Assembly: GCF_004765815.2 (NCBI RefSeq)
Contig: NZ_SBIS02000008.1
Coordinates: 434,001-498,000 of the forward strand
Origin: Halorussus salinus
GTDB taxonomy: Archaea > Halobacteriota > Halobacteria > Halobacteriales > Haladaptataceae
Length of the DNA stretch: 64,000 nt
Direction: 5' to 3'
Below, piece after piece: positions 26,098 to 35,781 of this stretch (positions are counted from its first letter, which is position 1; the number at the start of each line of letters is the position of its first letter). The notes under the pieces were generated by a model. That model was not told the origin of the DNA, did no database searches, and saw only the letters and a list, made by a program, of their open reading frames with translations. The translations under genes and the position numbers were made by a program.

Positions 26098-27186
26098 TCA
26101 CTCCGCTCGGGCGAGCGGCGTCTCGCCCGCGTCGATACCGACCAGCGAAATCGTCCGGACCTCGATGTCTTCGAAGACCGCGCCCCACCCGCCGAGGGTG
26201 TAGGTCTCGTCCCCCGCGTCGAGCGTGACGACCGTGAACGCCCCGAGGTCGGACAGTGCCGCCCGCCCGCGCTTGCGGTGGTCGCCGAGAAACGAGATGT
26301 CGGTCACGGTTCCGTCCATCGCCGTCTCCGATTCCGTGGCCAAGTCGATACCCTCGATTCGCACGCGGAGGTCGTACTCGTCCACCAGTCGGGAGCAGTC
26401 GCAGACGAACTCCTCGAGGGTCACGTACGTGAACCGGTCGCGGTCGTCCGCGTAGACCGTCGGGTAGAGGTTCCAGAGGCAGGTCAGATAGTACCAGTGG
26501 AACACGAACGGGAGGATGCGGTCGTAGACGAGAACGCCGTAATCCTCGTCCGAGCGCGTGTTCGGCGCGAAACACGTCCGATGACGGTCGATGACGACGA
26601 GAAACGGACCCGGAATCGAGCAGACGCGCAGTTCCGAGAGCGCACCCTCGGGGTCGAACTCCTCGGGCGGTAGCTCCCCGTCGTTGGCGTAGACGGACGC
26701 CCGGACGATTACCCCGCGTTCGCGGGCCTCGCGGAGCGCCGGGCAGAGCAACTGTATCTGCTCGTACGTGCCGGCGATTTCGACCACGGTCTCGGCGTCA
26801 CCCACGAGGTCCTGTGCGTTCTCCACCGCGGTCTCGACGCGCTTCGTGACGCCGATTCTAGCATCCATCTGCACCGGCTCCCGGTACCGCTCGTGGACCT
26901 CCTCGGCGGCGTCCTGAAGCAGTTCTCCTCGGGATTCGAGTTCGCCGACCAACTCGTCAGGTTCGGACGGTCGCGCGTAGAGTTTCTCCCGCTCGATGGT
27001 CTCGGCGTACCCCCTCGACTCCAGACTTCGGAGAACGTCGTACACCTGCGAGACGGGAACCGAACTCTCCCGACCGACCTCGATGGCCGGTGCGACACCC
27101 ATCTCCAGCAACGTGAGATATGCATCGACCTGATACGACGTGAGATCGGCGTATTCGAGTGCCTGCGTGAGAATGTCTCTGTCCAT
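26098..27186 (-). CDS. TrmB-family sugar-sensing transcriptional regulator (beta-glucan locus)
   Basis: 362 residues. The N-terminal winged helix is typical of TrmB (YADLTSYQVDAYLTLLEMG, then VPVSQVYDVLRSLESRGYAE), followed by a helical linker. The C-terminal part has the effector-binding beta domain, including FVFHWYYLTCLWNLYPTVY and ISFLGDHRKRGRAALSDLG. TrmB proteins bind a sugar and control transport and hydrolase genes. Its tail-to-tail position with the GH3 gene makes control of the 14.9-26.1 kb operon the likely job; the bound sugar is inferred to be a beta-gluco-oligosaccharide or glucose. Confidence 0.9.
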   Translation of the reverse strand: MDRDILTQALEYADLTSYQVDAYLTLLEMGVAPAIEVGRESSVPVSQVYDVLRSLESRGYAETIEREKLYARPSEPDELVGELESRGELLQDAAEEVHERYREPVQMDARIGVTKRVETAVENAQDLVGDAETVVEIAGTYEQIQLLCPALREARERGVIVRASVYANDGELPPEEFDPEGALSELRVCSIPGPFLVVIDRHRTCFAPNTRSDEDYGVLVYDRILPFVFHWYYLTCLWNLYPTVYADDRDRFTYVTLEEFVCDCSRLVDEYDLRVRIEGIDLATESETAMDGTVTDISFLGDHRKRGRAALSDLGAFTVVTLDAGDETYTLGGWGAVFEDIEVRTISLVGIDAGETPLARAE

Positions 27187-27289
27187 ACCGAGACACAGTG
27201 GGCACCGTCACATGAAGGTTCTGAGGTTCCGAGCCGACCCCAGACGCGTCGCCGAGACGACGGCGGTCTCGCCGAAACGAGGAGGGTAG

Positions 27290-28096
27290 TTACCGGAAGG
27301 CGGCGAAGACGCGTCGCCCGAGCGCCTCGACGGTGCCAGCGACCAATCCGGGCACCAGCCAGACGACCCAGGCGGTCGGGAGGCCGAGCGGCGACCCGCC
27401 GGTCGCCACCGCGACCACCGCGGCGGTGACGACGACCACGAGACAGACGAGCGGCGTCACGACGCGGTGGCGCGCGAACAGGTACGCGACCGCGAGGCCG
27501 CCGACGAACCACCCGCCGACGGCGAACCCGAGGAGCGCCGGGTCGCCGAAGCTCCTACCGAGGAGGTACACCGGAAGCGCGGAGAGGACCGCCAGCGCGA
27601 CGCCGCTCGCCGCGGCCAGTCGGAGGGCACCGCGGCGTGGCAGGCGGCCGATGGGGGTCGCGTCTCGCCCGGTGGTCGCTCGGAGACCGGGAATCTCGGA
27701 TTCGACGGCCCCGACGACGCCGACGACGACGACCAGCCACGGACCGACGCCGACGAACCGGGCGAGCAGCGGGTCTCCGACCGCAACCGCGTCGCCGGCG
27801 ACGCGCGTCGCCGTCACGCCCGGCCGCAGGAGGCCGAGACCGACGGCTCCGACGACGGCCGCGATGGCGACTCCGACCGCCGCCCGACGGCCGCGGTCGT
27901 GACACCACCAGCCGACGAGTCCGACGAGTCCGAGCGCGACGCCGCTCGTGGCGACGAAGACGAGTTCGGCGGCGTCCGCCGGGACGAGGTAGCCGTCCGC
28001 GAGGGCGGCGAGACCGACGACGAGGGGGACGGCCGCGGCGGCGACGGCCGGGCGCACAGTCCACAGAGCGTCGGGGAGCGCGTCTCGCGCGCTCAT
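27290..28096 (-). CDS. Polytopic membrane protein, unknown function
   Basis: 268 residues with roughly seven hydrophobic helices, e.g. AAAAVPLVVGLAALADGYLV, GVALGLVGLVGWW and LVCLVVVVTAAVVAVATGG, connected by short Arg/Asp loops. I choose the start at 28096 (ATG overlapping the stop of the upstream hydrolase gene, ATGA) because haloarchaeal codon bias and membrane character begin there; the longer frame is Arg-rich antisense sequence. No known family is recognised. The overlap suggests co-expression with the BAAT-like hydrolase, perhaps in lipid or acyl metabolism (inference). Confidence 0.75.
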   Translation of the reverse strand: MSARDALPDALWTVRPAVAAAAVPLVVGLAALADGYLVPADAAELVFVATSGVALGLVGLVGWWCHDRGRRAAVGVAIAAVVGAVGLGLLRPGVTATRVAGDAVAVGDPLLARFVGVGPWLVVVVGVVGAVESEIPGLRATTGRDATPIGRLPRRGALRLAAASGVALAVLSALPVYLLGRSFGDPALLGFAVGGWFVGGLAVAYLFARHRVVTPLVCLVVVVTAAVVAVATGGSPLGLPTAWVVWLVPGLVAGTVEALGRRVFAAFR

Positions 28097-29475
28097 CGCA
28101 GTCCCTCCTCGAACGTCGAGAGGACGACCGGCCACGACTCCTCGGCGGCGCGCGCGAGTCCTTCGGGGGACCCACCCAGTGCGGTCGTCGTCCCCGGTAG
28201 GGGACTGTCGATGGTGGTGAGTCCGGTGGTCGGCTGGTACGGGAACGAGATGGCGTGTCCCGCCGACTCGACCGTGAGGTGTCGGACCGAGTGGGGATGG
28301 TCGTGCTCGCGGAGTCGCCGCTCGGCTATCCCGCCGAGTTCTGCCGACGGCCACAGGCGGTCGTCTTCGCCCGAGACCAGCGTCACCGGGCCGTCGATGT
28401 TCTCGACCGGAATCGTCGCCCGCCGGATTCGCTCGTCGCTAGCCTGTTCCAGTCCGACCTCGTAGGTCGGGCGCAGCGACACCGACTCGCCCAGCGGCCA
28501 CGACGCGGCGTAGTCGCCGACGACCGAGGGCGGGAACCCGGTCGGGACGTAGGGGACCTCCTCGCCGTCGAGGGTCCACGACGAGGTGGTCTCGCCGCCG
28601 TAGGTCAACCCGGCCCAGACGACGCCCGAGGGCGCGTAGGCCGCGACCGCGCCGACCCAATCGAAGGTCGCCCCCGCGAGGAGGGCCAACTCGGCCCCTT
28701 TCGAGGTCCCGAGGAGACCGACGGGTCCCTCCCGGACCGCCGGACGGCCGCGCATCCAGTCGGCGCTTCGCTGGAGGTATTCGAGCGGAACCTCGGCGAG
28801 TTGGTCCGGGAGTGGCTCCGGGTCGCCGAAGTACTGGGGCGCGAAGGCCGCGTAGCCGTGCGCCGCCAGCATGAGCGCGGTGCCATAGTCCGGTTCGCCG
28901 CCCGAGCCGTGGAGGACGACGACGCCGGGGAACGGCCCGTCTCCGCTCGGCCGGAAGAGCAGGCCGACGAGTCCGTCCGGCGCGTCCCGTACCTGAAGCT
29001 TCTCGGGGCCGAACCGCCGGTTGACGGTCTGTTCGCCGATTCGTTGGCCCCCGACGCTCGCGGCGAGCGTCAGGTCACTGGTCCCCCTCGGCGGAATGTA
29101 TATCGAGGCGTCGCCGTCGGTCGGCCGCATCGACCAGACCAGCCCCATCGGGGAGACGCCGTCGTAGGTGCCGGCGTCTGGAGCGTGTTCGGCGAGGTCG
29201 ACGACGCCCTCGGACGAGGCCGTGAAGCGAGCGAACGAGGCCCACCGGCGACCCTCTCGGTCGGCCGTTCGCGCGGTGAGGGTCACGTTCGCACCGGGGG
29301 CCAGCCCGGTGACGCTGAGGTCGAACTCCTCGTCGTAGTGGAGGGCGGTAGGCGATACTCGAAGCTCGCCGGTCGTGTCGGTCGCGCGCTCGTCGGCGCT
29401 CGTCCCGATTCGGCTCGGAACTCCGACGAGGGAACCGGCGGCGAGACAGCGGAGCGCAGAGCGGCGTGAAATCAT
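28093..29475 (-). CDS. BAAT/acyl-CoA thioesterase-like alpha/beta hydrolase, Tat-exported
   Basis: 460 residues. It starts with a Tat-like signal (MISRRSALRCLAAGSLVGVP), so it is probably exported. An N-terminal beta domain resembles the acyl-CoA thioester hydrolase/bile acid-CoA N-terminal domain (DEEFDLSVTGLAPGANVTLT, then GLVWSMRPTDGD). An alpha/beta hydrolase domain follows: PGVVVLHGSGGEPDYGTALM, nucleophile Ser in GLLGTSKGAE, Asp region SGEDDRLWPSAE and His in VESAGHAISF. In the BAAT family the nucleophile is Cys or Ser; Ser here fits a thioesterase or esterase. Export of a CoA-ester enzyme would be odd, so the true substrate may be another ester. A membrane-protein gene follows with a 4-nt overlap. 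Confidence 0.85.
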   Translation of the reverse strand: MISRRSALRCLAAGSLVGVPSRIGTSADERATDTTGELRVSPTALHYDEEFDLSVTGLAPGANVTLTARTADREGRRWASFARFTASSEGVVDLAEHAPDAGTYDGVSPMGLVWSMRPTDGDASIYIPPRGTSDLTLAASVGGQRIGEQTVNRRFGPEKLQVRDAPDGLVGLLFRPSGDGPFPGVVVLHGSGGEPDYGTALMLAAHGYAAFAPQYFGDPEPLPDQLAEVPLEYLQRSADWMRGRPAVREGPVGLLGTSKGAELALLAGATFDWVGAVAAYAPSGVVWAGLTYGGETTSSWTLDGEEVPYVPTGFPPSVVGDYAASWPLGESVSLRPTYEVGLEQASDERIRRATIPVENIDGPVTLVSGEDDRLWPSAELGGIAERRLREHDHPHSVRHLTVESAGHAISFPYQPTTGLTTIDSPLPGTTTALGGSPEGLARAAEESWPVVLSTFEEGLR

Positions 29476-29743
29476 CTTCCAGTTCGGCAGTTCTACCACA
29501 CTACTGATAAAAGATAGGAAACATACCGAGGCCCCGAACCTCCGTCGTGATGTTCTTCCGGAGTTCGGCGTCGGCCCGATTTTCGGCCGCAAGCGTTCGA
29601 GAGCGTCCGCCGCGTACGTCGGTATCGGTCGGGACGGCTCTCTCAGTCCGTCCGACGAGGCTTTCCTCTATCGGCGTGGGCAATCGCGTAGCCGGACGAA
29701 CAGTCTCCGACCGGTCGAAATCGGGGGTCCCGCGGTGGGCGAG

Positions 29744-30709
29744 TCAGTGGATGCCCATCGCTTCGATCTGTTCCTGATACCGGTTGCGGATGGTGACTTC
29801 CGTCACCTGCGCGACCTCCGCGACCTCGCGCTGGGTCTTTTTCTCGTTGCAGAGCAGGGAAGCGGCGTAGATGGCCGCGGCCGCGAACCCGGTCGGCGAC
29901 TTGCCCGACAGCAGGCCCTGTTCGGCCGACTCGTCGATTATCTCCTTGGCCTGCATCTTGACCTCCTCGCTCACCCCGAGATCTGAACTGAACCGCGGGA
30001 CGTACTCCTTGGGGTCTACCGGCTCCATTTCGAGGCTGAGTTCCTTCGCGACGTAGCGGTACGTGCGGCCGATCTCCTTCTTCTCGACGCGCGAGACCTC
30101 CGAGACCTCCTCTAAGCTCCGGGGGATGCCCTCTTGGCGACACCCGGCGTAGAGGCAACTGGTAGCGACGCCCTCGATGGAGCGGCCGCGAATCAGGTCC
30201 TCGTTGAGCGCGCGTCGGTAGATGACCGACGAGACCTCTCGGACCGACCTCGGTACCCCGAGCGCGGAGGCCATGCGGTCGATTTCGCTCAACGCGAACT
30301 GGAGGTTGCGCTCGCCCGCGTCCTTGGTCCGGATGCGCTCCTGCCACTTGCGCAGGCGGTGCATCTGACTGCGCTTCTTCGAGGAGATCGACCGACCGTA
30401 GGCGTCCTTGTCCTTCCAGTCGATTTGGGTGGTCAGCCCCTTGTCGTGCATCGTCTGCGTCGTCGGCGCGCCGACGCGACTCTTGCTCTCGCGCTCGCTG
30501 TGGTTGAACGCGCGCCACTCCGGCCCGCGATCTATCTGTTGTTCTTCGACGACGAGCCCGCAGTCCTCGCAGACGACCTCGTTGCTGTCGCCGCTCGTGA
30601 CGAGATTGTCCGACTCGCACTCGGGACACTGCTGACCCTGCTTCTCGTCGGTTTCTGCCTCTTCTGCACGGTCGCGCTCGCGCTCGCGCTGTCGGTTTGG
30701 CCGGGCCAT
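29744..30709 (-). CDS. tfb: Transcription initiation factor TFB (TFIIB homologue)
   Basis: 321 residues. The N-terminal zinc ribbon is CPEC...CEDC (Cys28, 31, 47, 50). The B-reader/linker region reads [19 protein letters not shown], with [12 protein letters not shown] nearby. Two cyclin-like repeats follow (about 125-210 and 220-310), the second ending [22 protein letters not shown] binds TBP and the BRE next to the TATA box and recruits RNA polymerase. Haloarchaea carry several TFB paralogues with different promoter preference; which one this is cannot be told here. It is monocistronic. Confidence 0.96.
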   Translation of the reverse strand: MARPNRQRERERDRAEEAETDEKQGQQCPECESDNLVTSGDSNEVVCEDCGLVVEEQQIDRGPEWRAFNHSERESKSRVGAPTTQTMHDKGLTTQIDWKDKDAYGRSISSKKRSQMHRLRKWQERIRTKDAGERNLQFALSEIDRMASALGVPRSVREVSSVIYRRALNEDLIRGRSIEGVATSCLYAGCRQEGIPRSLEEVSEVSRVEKKEIGRTYRYVAKELSLEMEPVDPKEYVPRFSSDLGVSEEVKMQAKEIIDESAEQGLLSGKSPTGFAAAAIYAASLLCNEKKTQREVAEVAQVTEVTIRNRYQEQIEAMGIH

Positions 30710-30740
30710 TAATTCGACTCACATCTAATCGTTTGATGGT

Positions 30741-30750
30741 CTAATAAGTA
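30741..30750 (-). promoter_or_regulatory. TATA-like element of tfb
   Basis: TACTTATTAG on the minus strand, 31 nt before the tfb start codon, in otherwise G+C-rich surroundings. Spacing suits a very short 5' leader. Confidence 0.45.
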
Positions 30751-30873
30751 TGGTTCTGGCCGAGCGCGAGAATTGTGAATTAGATAACCGGTTAGCACAG
30801 TGTTTCGCGTCGTTCGCACCGGAGCGGTCGGGTCGAGAGGCGGTCCGGACGGACCGCCCGATGGCGGTTCGCC

Positions 30874-31956
30874 CTACCCTTCCATCCCGCCGAACGAGAG
30901 TCCGCCCTCGATGTACCGCTGAGCGAACAGGTAGATGAGCATGATGGGCGAGGCGAACGTCAACGCGAACGCCGAGAACCGCGCCCACGGGACCGAGTAC
31001 TCCGATATCAGTGAGAACAGTCCCACCGGGAGCGTGTAGTTGTCGGTCCCCAGTATCGTCTGGGCGACGACGAACTCGGTCCACCCCGTGAGGAAGGTGA
31101 AGATGAACACCGTCGCCAGCCCCGCCTTCGACAGCGGCAGGATGACCTCCACGACCACGCGCCACGCGGGCGCGCCGTCAACGACGGCGGCCTCCTCGTA
31201 GGAGACCGGGATGCCGTCCATGTAGGTCTTCAACAGCCACGTGTTGAACGGAACCGCCGTCGCCGCGTAGTAGACCGACAGCGCGAGCTTGTTGTCGTTG
31301 AGCCCGACCTGCACGAACACGGTGTAGAGGCCGATGAGCAACGCGATTCCGAGGCCTCCTCCGACCTGCGTCAGGAGTACGTACCCGAACAGTATCTTGC
31401 GCCGACCGATGAACTCCCGCCGCGAAAGCGCGTACGCCGCGGGCACGACGAGACACATCGACAGGACGACCGTCGGGATGGCGACCGTGAGGCTGTTCCA
31501 GAAGAACGTCTTGAACTCAGAGGGGTCGTCGACGCCGTAGGCCGACGCGTCGAGGAGTTCCAGTCGCGGCGTGTCGAACACCAGCGCCGTGTCGGTGAGC
31601 GGAATCCCCAGCCCGATTTGGTAGCTCGGGACGATGAGGTCGCCGAGAACCCAGATGAACGGCTGTAGCGACGGTTGCTCGGGGAGGAGTCGCAGGCCAT
31701 CGACCGAATGTATCGACCCGCCGGTCCCCGACAGCGCCGAGATGAGTATCCAGTAGATGGGGAACAGCAGCGCGAGGACGACGACCAGCGCACCCATCGT
31801 CAGCCCGAGCGTCTTCAGCGGTCGGGACGGCGGGATGTCGCCGTTCACGACGCCCTCGGCGGTGTAGCGCATCTCGCGGGCCGTGTCGGCGGGTGCAGTC
31901 ACGAGTCCAGCGGCGTCGTCTTTCAGACTGCGTGCGATGGAACCGAGGAGACTCAT
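30874..31956 (-). CDS. Carbohydrate ABC transporter permease, MalG type
   Basis: 360 residues. A cytoplasmic N-terminal extension of about 45 residues precedes the first helix (MGALVVVLALLFPIYWILIS). The EAA loop is IPVSYEEAAVVDGAPAWRVV, typical of CUT1 sugar importers. The central periplasmic segment (about 75-150) is longer than in Escherichia coli MalG. It is third in the minus-strand operon, overlapping the MalF-type gene by 4 nt. With the MalF partner it forms the channel for maltodextrin-like sugars. Confidence 0.92.
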   Translation of the reverse strand: MSLLGSIARSLKDDAAGLVTAPADTAREMRYTAEGVVNGDIPPSRPLKTLGLTMGALVVVLALLFPIYWILISALSGTGGSIHSVDGLRLLPEQPSLQPFIWVLGDLIVPSYQIGLGIPLTDTALVFDTPRLELLDASAYGVDDPSEFKTFFWNSLTVAIPTVVLSMCLVVPAAYALSRREFIGRRKILFGYVLLTQVGGGLGIALLIGLYTVFVQVGLNDNKLALSVYYAATAVPFNTWLLKTYMDGIPVSYEEAAVVDGAPAWRVVVEVILPLSKAGLATVFIFTFLTGWTEFVVAQTILGTDNYTLPVGLFSLISEYSVPWARFSAFALTFASPIMLIYLFAQRYIEGGLSFGGMEG

Positions 31957-32918
31957 TGCTCGCTCACCCCGTCAGCGAGTCGGCCGCGCTTGACGTTCAG
32001 CCACATGAACGCGCCGATGAACGCGACCGCGATGAGGCTGATAGCCGCGCCCTGTCCGTACTCGAAGTAGGTGAACGCCTCTCGGTAGCCGTAGACGACG
32101 ACCAGTTCGTTAGCCCGCGCGGGACCGCCCTCGTTGAACACGTACGGGATGAGGAACTGCTGGAACGACGCGGCGGCAGTGAGGATGGACGCGAACAGGA
32201 CCGGCCGCTTGATGGACGGGAGGGTGACGTGGAGGAACCGCGCCGCGTAGCCCGCGCCGTCCACCTTCGCGGCCTCGTGCAGTTCGTCGGGCACGTCCTG
32301 AAGCGCGCTCACGGTGATGATGACCATGAACGGATAGGCCAGCCACGCCTCGGTGACGTTGTACGCGAGAAACGCCATCCAGCGGTTGCTCAGCCACGAT
32401 ACCGTCGAGAGTCCCAGCGACTGAAGCACCTGATTCGCCAGTCCGAACTGCGCCGAGCTGAAGATGCCCCGCCACACCGTGATGGTGAAGATTGCCGGGA
32501 GTCCCATCGGGATGATGATGAGCGAGCGCATCAGGCGCTTGCCCCGAACCCTGTCGCCGGTGACGACCAGCGCGACGCCGATGGAGAGCGTCAGTTTCAG
32601 CACGACGCTCGTGGCGACGAACAGCCACGTGATGCCGAAGGAGTTCCAGAACTGCGGGTCGGTCAGGACGGTGACGTAGTTCTCCAACCCGACGAACGAC
32701 GCCTCCCCGAAGGTGAGAATCGACGCCGCGCCCTCGCCCGCGAACAGGTTCGAGGGTTCGGCGTTCGTGAACGAGATGCCGAGGAGATACAGGATGGGGA
32801 ACAGCATGAACGCCGAGAACACGAACAGTCCCGGCAGTACCAACAGTAGAGAGGCGTCTTCCCGTTCGAGGAAGGGGACCTCTTCGACCCGTCGCGCGAC
32901 GCGAGAGGCGGTGCTCAT
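31953..32918 (-). CDS. Carbohydrate ABC transporter permease, MalF/UgpA type
   Basis: 321 residues with six main helices. The first is preceded by a polar tail (RRVEEVPFLEREDASL) and the EAA loop is VPDELHEAAKVDGAGYAARF. It belongs to the CUT1 sugar importers; it is shorter than Escherichia coli MalF, as in most archaeal homologues, because the large periplasmic loop is absent. It lies 9 nt downstream of the binding-protein gene and overlaps the MalG-type gene. Confidence 0.93.
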   Translation of the reverse strand: MSTASRVARRVEEVPFLEREDASLLLVLPGLFVFSAFMLFPILYLLGISFTNAEPSNLFAGEGAASILTFGEASFVGLENYVTVLTDPQFWNSFGITWLFVATSVVLKLTLSIGVALVVTGDRVRGKRLMRSLIIIPMGLPAIFTITVWRGIFSSAQFGLANQVLQSLGLSTVSWLSNRWMAFLAYNVTEAWLAYPFMVIITVSALQDVPDELHEAAKVDGAGYAARFLHVTLPSIKRPVLFASILTAAASFQQFLIPYVFNEGGPARANELVVVYGYREAFTYFEYGQGAAISLIAVAFIGAFMWLNVKRGRLADGVSEQ

Positions 32919-32927
32919 AGATTCGGG

Positions 32928-34217
32928 CTACTCCCAGTTCTGTCGGACGGTCTTCTCGGCCTGTTGCATCGCTTGCTCGACGCTCGCGTCACCGTTGAAT
33001 ATCTTGGTCACCGCGTCGGTGAGCGGTTGCCAGACCTTCCCCATCTTCGGGTCGGTCGGCATCGGGATACCCTGCTGGACTGTCTGGGAGAACGCTTTCA
33101 CGTCCGCGGGGAGCGCGTCGCTCCCGGCGAGACTTTCGAGGACGGGGATACTCCCTTGGTTCTTCGCGGCCTGTTCGAGCAGGTCCTCGTTCGTGGTGTA
33201 CCACTCGGCGAACGACTGTGCGGCCGCGGTACCCGCGTCGTCGTTGCCCATCGCCTTGGCGAAGTACCACATCTGGATGCCGGTGTAGGGTCGGGCCTCG
33301 CCGCCTTCGGGCGTCGGGAGCTTCGTGACGCCGTAGTTGACGCCCTTGTCGTTGAGCGTCGAGAGGTACCACGGGCCGTTGATGGCGAACGCGGCGTTAC
33401 CCGACGGGAACGGGGCGGCCTGCGTCTCGTAGCCGGGGTCGTTGGGCATGTAGGGCTTGAAGTTGTCGAGCGCGAACTGGAAGCCCTCGATGGTCTCGGG
33501 CTGGGTGAGACCGAGCATCGGGTCCTCCTCGGGGTCGAAGTAGTAGCCGCCGAACGCTTGGGCCCACGCGCTGACGAAGTACGGGTCGAAGGGGTAGCTG
33601 AGTCCGTAGGTACCGTTTGCCGGGTCGTGGTGTTCGTCCATCACGGACTTCATCTCGGCGACCGTCGAGGGTGCCTCGTCCACCATGTCGGTGTTGTAGA
33701 CGAGCGTCACCGTCTCCGCGGCGTAGGGGAGTCCGACGACGTTCCCGTCGAACTGGACGGCTCCCGCGGCGGCGTCGGTGAAGGTGTCGAGGTCCACGTT
33801 CAACTGGTCGCTCCGGTCGGTGACGAACCCGCGCTGGTAGTAGTCGCCGACCCAGTCGTGCGCCCAGTCGAACAGCTTCGGTCCCTGTCCGGCCGGAATC
33901 GCGCTCGTGGTCTTCTTCTTCAGGTCGGACACGTCGGCGCCCTCGATGGTGTGTCGAGAATTGTCGTTGAACTGCTTCAGGGCGGCCTCGCGTGCCTCTA
34001 GCTCGGTGTCCTGAAGCCGGTACCACGCTTTCGCGGTTCCGGCGGGACCGGTCGTGGTCGTGTCGGTGCTATCGCCGCTGGTGGTGTCGCTCTCGCCGTC
34101 GTCTCCTCCGGCGGTCGTCGTTTCGTTCTGCTGCTGGACACTGGCACAACCTGCGAGCGCGGCGAGGAGTCCCGCGCTACCGATGCTCCGTAGTGCTTTT
34201 CTGCGATTCATTGTCAT
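32928..34217 (-). CDS. Maltose-type (CUT1) substrate-binding lipoprotein
   Basis: 429 residues. The signal is MNRRKALRSIGSAGLLAALA followed by GC (Cys24), then an acidic Thr/Ser linker (GDSTDTTTTGPAGTA). The fold is SBP_bac_1: ADVSDLKKKTTSAIPAGQGP, then FDGNVVGLPYAAETVTLVYN (the hinge and ligand region of maltodextrin-binding proteins) and NAAFAINGPWYLSTLNDKG. It delivers an alpha-glucan oligosaccharide to the two permeases downstream. The starts at 34217 and 34211 are equally possible; both leave the signal intact. Confidence 0.93.
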   Translation of the reverse strand: MTMNRRKALRSIGSAGLLAALAGCASVQQQNETTTAGGDDGESDTTSGDSTDTTTTGPAGTAKAWYRLQDTELEAREAALKQFNDNSRHTIEGADVSDLKKKTTSAIPAGQGPKLFDWAHDWVGDYYQRGFVTDRSDQLNVDLDTFTDAAAGAVQFDGNVVGLPYAAETVTLVYNTDMVDEAPSTVAEMKSVMDEHHDPANGTYGLSYPFDPYFVSAWAQAFGGYYFDPEEDPMLGLTQPETIEGFQFALDNFKPYMPNDPGYETQAAPFPSGNAAFAINGPWYLSTLNDKGVNYGVTKLPTPEGGEARPYTGIQMWYFAKAMGNDDAGTAAAQSFAEWYTTNEDLLEQAAKNQGSIPVLESLAGSDALPADVKAFSQTVQQGIPMPTDPKMGKVWQPLTDAVTKIFNGDASVEQAMQQAEKTVRQNWE

Positions 34218-34490
34218 GGGGTGAATACGTGATGAATTATTCGTTCACGACTTAAAGTTTGGGATTCGGGTCACGCGCTCGGGCTCCTCGAAACCGCCCA
34301 CCCGGAGAAATCGGGCGGTAGAGCGTTCGATACGAGAGTCGCCTGTTACCGCGGAGTATGAATCCGTCGGTTCGCGGCGGACGAATCGGCGAATCCGACC
34401 GGTCGCCTAGAAGATACGACGAAATAATCCCTCACAAATTCAACTCAGAAGGCAAGAGTTAAACCGTGAGGGTCGTACACATGGAGAAAG
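34218..34490. promoter_or_regulatory. Divergent promoter region between sugar-binding protein operon and MalK-type ATPase
   Basis: 273 nt without a gene. On the minus side CTTTAAG (about 34250-34256) is a TATA candidate about 35 nt from the binding-protein start. On the plus side A+T-rich DNA at about 34417-34462 precedes the ATPase gene. Divergent placement suggests one regulator, probably TrmB, controls both; I found no clear copy of the published haloarchaeal TrmB half-sites. Confidence 0.45.
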
Positions 34491-35615
34491 ATGGCGACAG
34501 TTACGCTGGACGACCTCACGAAGGAGTACTCGAACGGGCAGATTCTCGCGGTCGATGGCGTCGACCTCACCGTCGAGGACGGCGAGTTCGTCACCGTCGT
34601 CGGCCCCTCAGGCTGCGGGAAATCGACTACCCTGCGAATGATCGCCGGACTCGAACGACCGACCGACGGCCACATCCACGTCGGCGGCGAGGACGTGACC
34701 GACGTTCACGCGCGCAAGCGCGACGTGGCGATGGTGTTCCAAAACTACGCGCTCTACCCCCACAAGACCGTCAGGCAGAACATGGCCTTCGGACTGCGGA
34801 TGAGTACCGACCTCTCGAAGGACGAGCGCCACGAGACGGTCCGCGAGACGGCCGAGATGATGGGCATCGAGGACCTGCTGGACCAGAAGCCCGACGAACT
34901 CTCCGGCGGCCAGAAACAGCGCGTCGCGTTGGGCCGAGCCATCGTCCGGGACCCCGACGCGTTCCTGTTCGACGAACCGCTCTCGAACCTCGACGCGAAG
35001 CTCCGGACCACGATGCGCACCGAGATTCAGCGCCTCCAGAACGAGTTGGAGACGACCTCCATCTACGTCACTCACGACCAAGAGGAGGCCATGACGATGG
35101 GCGACCGCATCGTCATCCTGAACGGCGGGCGACTCCAGCAGACCGGCGTCCCCAAGGAGGTGTACGACGACCCGGCGAACGAGTTCGTCGCCGGGTTCAT
35201 CGGCTCGCCGAGCATGAACTTCCTGACCGTCGAAGTCGAGTCCGGCGGCGGGACGACCACGCTCGTCGGCCCCGACGGCTTCGAGTACGCGCTCGCCGAC
35301 GAGCGCCTCCGGAACGCGGTCCGGGGCCACGACCGGGTTCGACTCGGCATCCGCCCCGAGGACGTGTCCGTATCGGGACCGGGCGGCGATTCCGTCGAGA
35401 CCGAGGTCGAAGTCCTCGAACCGGTCGGGTCGGACAACTATCTGCACCTCGCGCTCGGCGACGAGTTCATCGCGCGGGTCCCCTCCGACGTGGAACCCGA
35501 CCCCGGCGAAGCGATTCACGTCGCGTTCGACAGCACCGACCTCCACCTGTTCGACGCCGAGGAGGGCGACTCCCTCCTCTACGAGGCCGAGGAGTCGGCG
35601 GCCCCCACGCCCTGA
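34491..35615 (+). CDS. Sugar ABC transporter ATPase, MalK/UgpC/MsmX type
   Basis: 374 residues. Walker A GPSGCGKSTT (about 43-52), Q-loop FQNYALYPHKT, signature LSGGQKQRVALGRAI, Walker B FLFDEPLSNLDAKLR and switch THDQEEA. The C-terminal 130 residues form the MalK-type TOBE/OB regulatory domain (GFIGSPSMNFLTVEVE, then RLGIRPEDVSV). It energises the divergently encoded importer. It starts at 34491; an ATG ten bases earlier is out of frame. Confidence 0.95.
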   Translation: MATVTLDDLTKEYSNGQILAVDGVDLTVEDGEFVTVVGPSGCGKSTTLRMIAGLERPTDGHIHVGGEDVTDVHARKRDVAMVFQNYALYPHKTVRQNMAFGLRMSTDLSKDERHETVRETAEMMGIEDLLDQKPDELSGGQKQRVALGRAIVRDPDAFLFDEPLSNLDAKLRTTMRTEIQRLQNELETTSIYVTHDQEEAMTMGDRIVILNGGRLQQTGVPKEVYDDPANEFVAGFIGSPSMNFLTVEVESGGGTTTLVGPDGFEYALADERLRNAVRGHDRVRLGIRPEDVSVSGPGGDSVETEVEVLEPVGSDNYLHLALGDEFIARVPSDVEPDPGEAIHVAFDSTDLHLFDAEEGDSLLYEAEESAAPTP

Positions 35616-35781
35616 CCGCGCCGACGTATTTCGTCGTTCCGTCAGCAAACGCTGTCTCCTCTCGTCGTCAGCGTTACCAGTAGCTGACAATACGTTTTCT
35701 TTATCCAGACCAATGTACGTAAATAATATGATAGATTTGCTCAATTCGTGGTGCGGATTCAGCAAACATGCGAGCTTCGAC

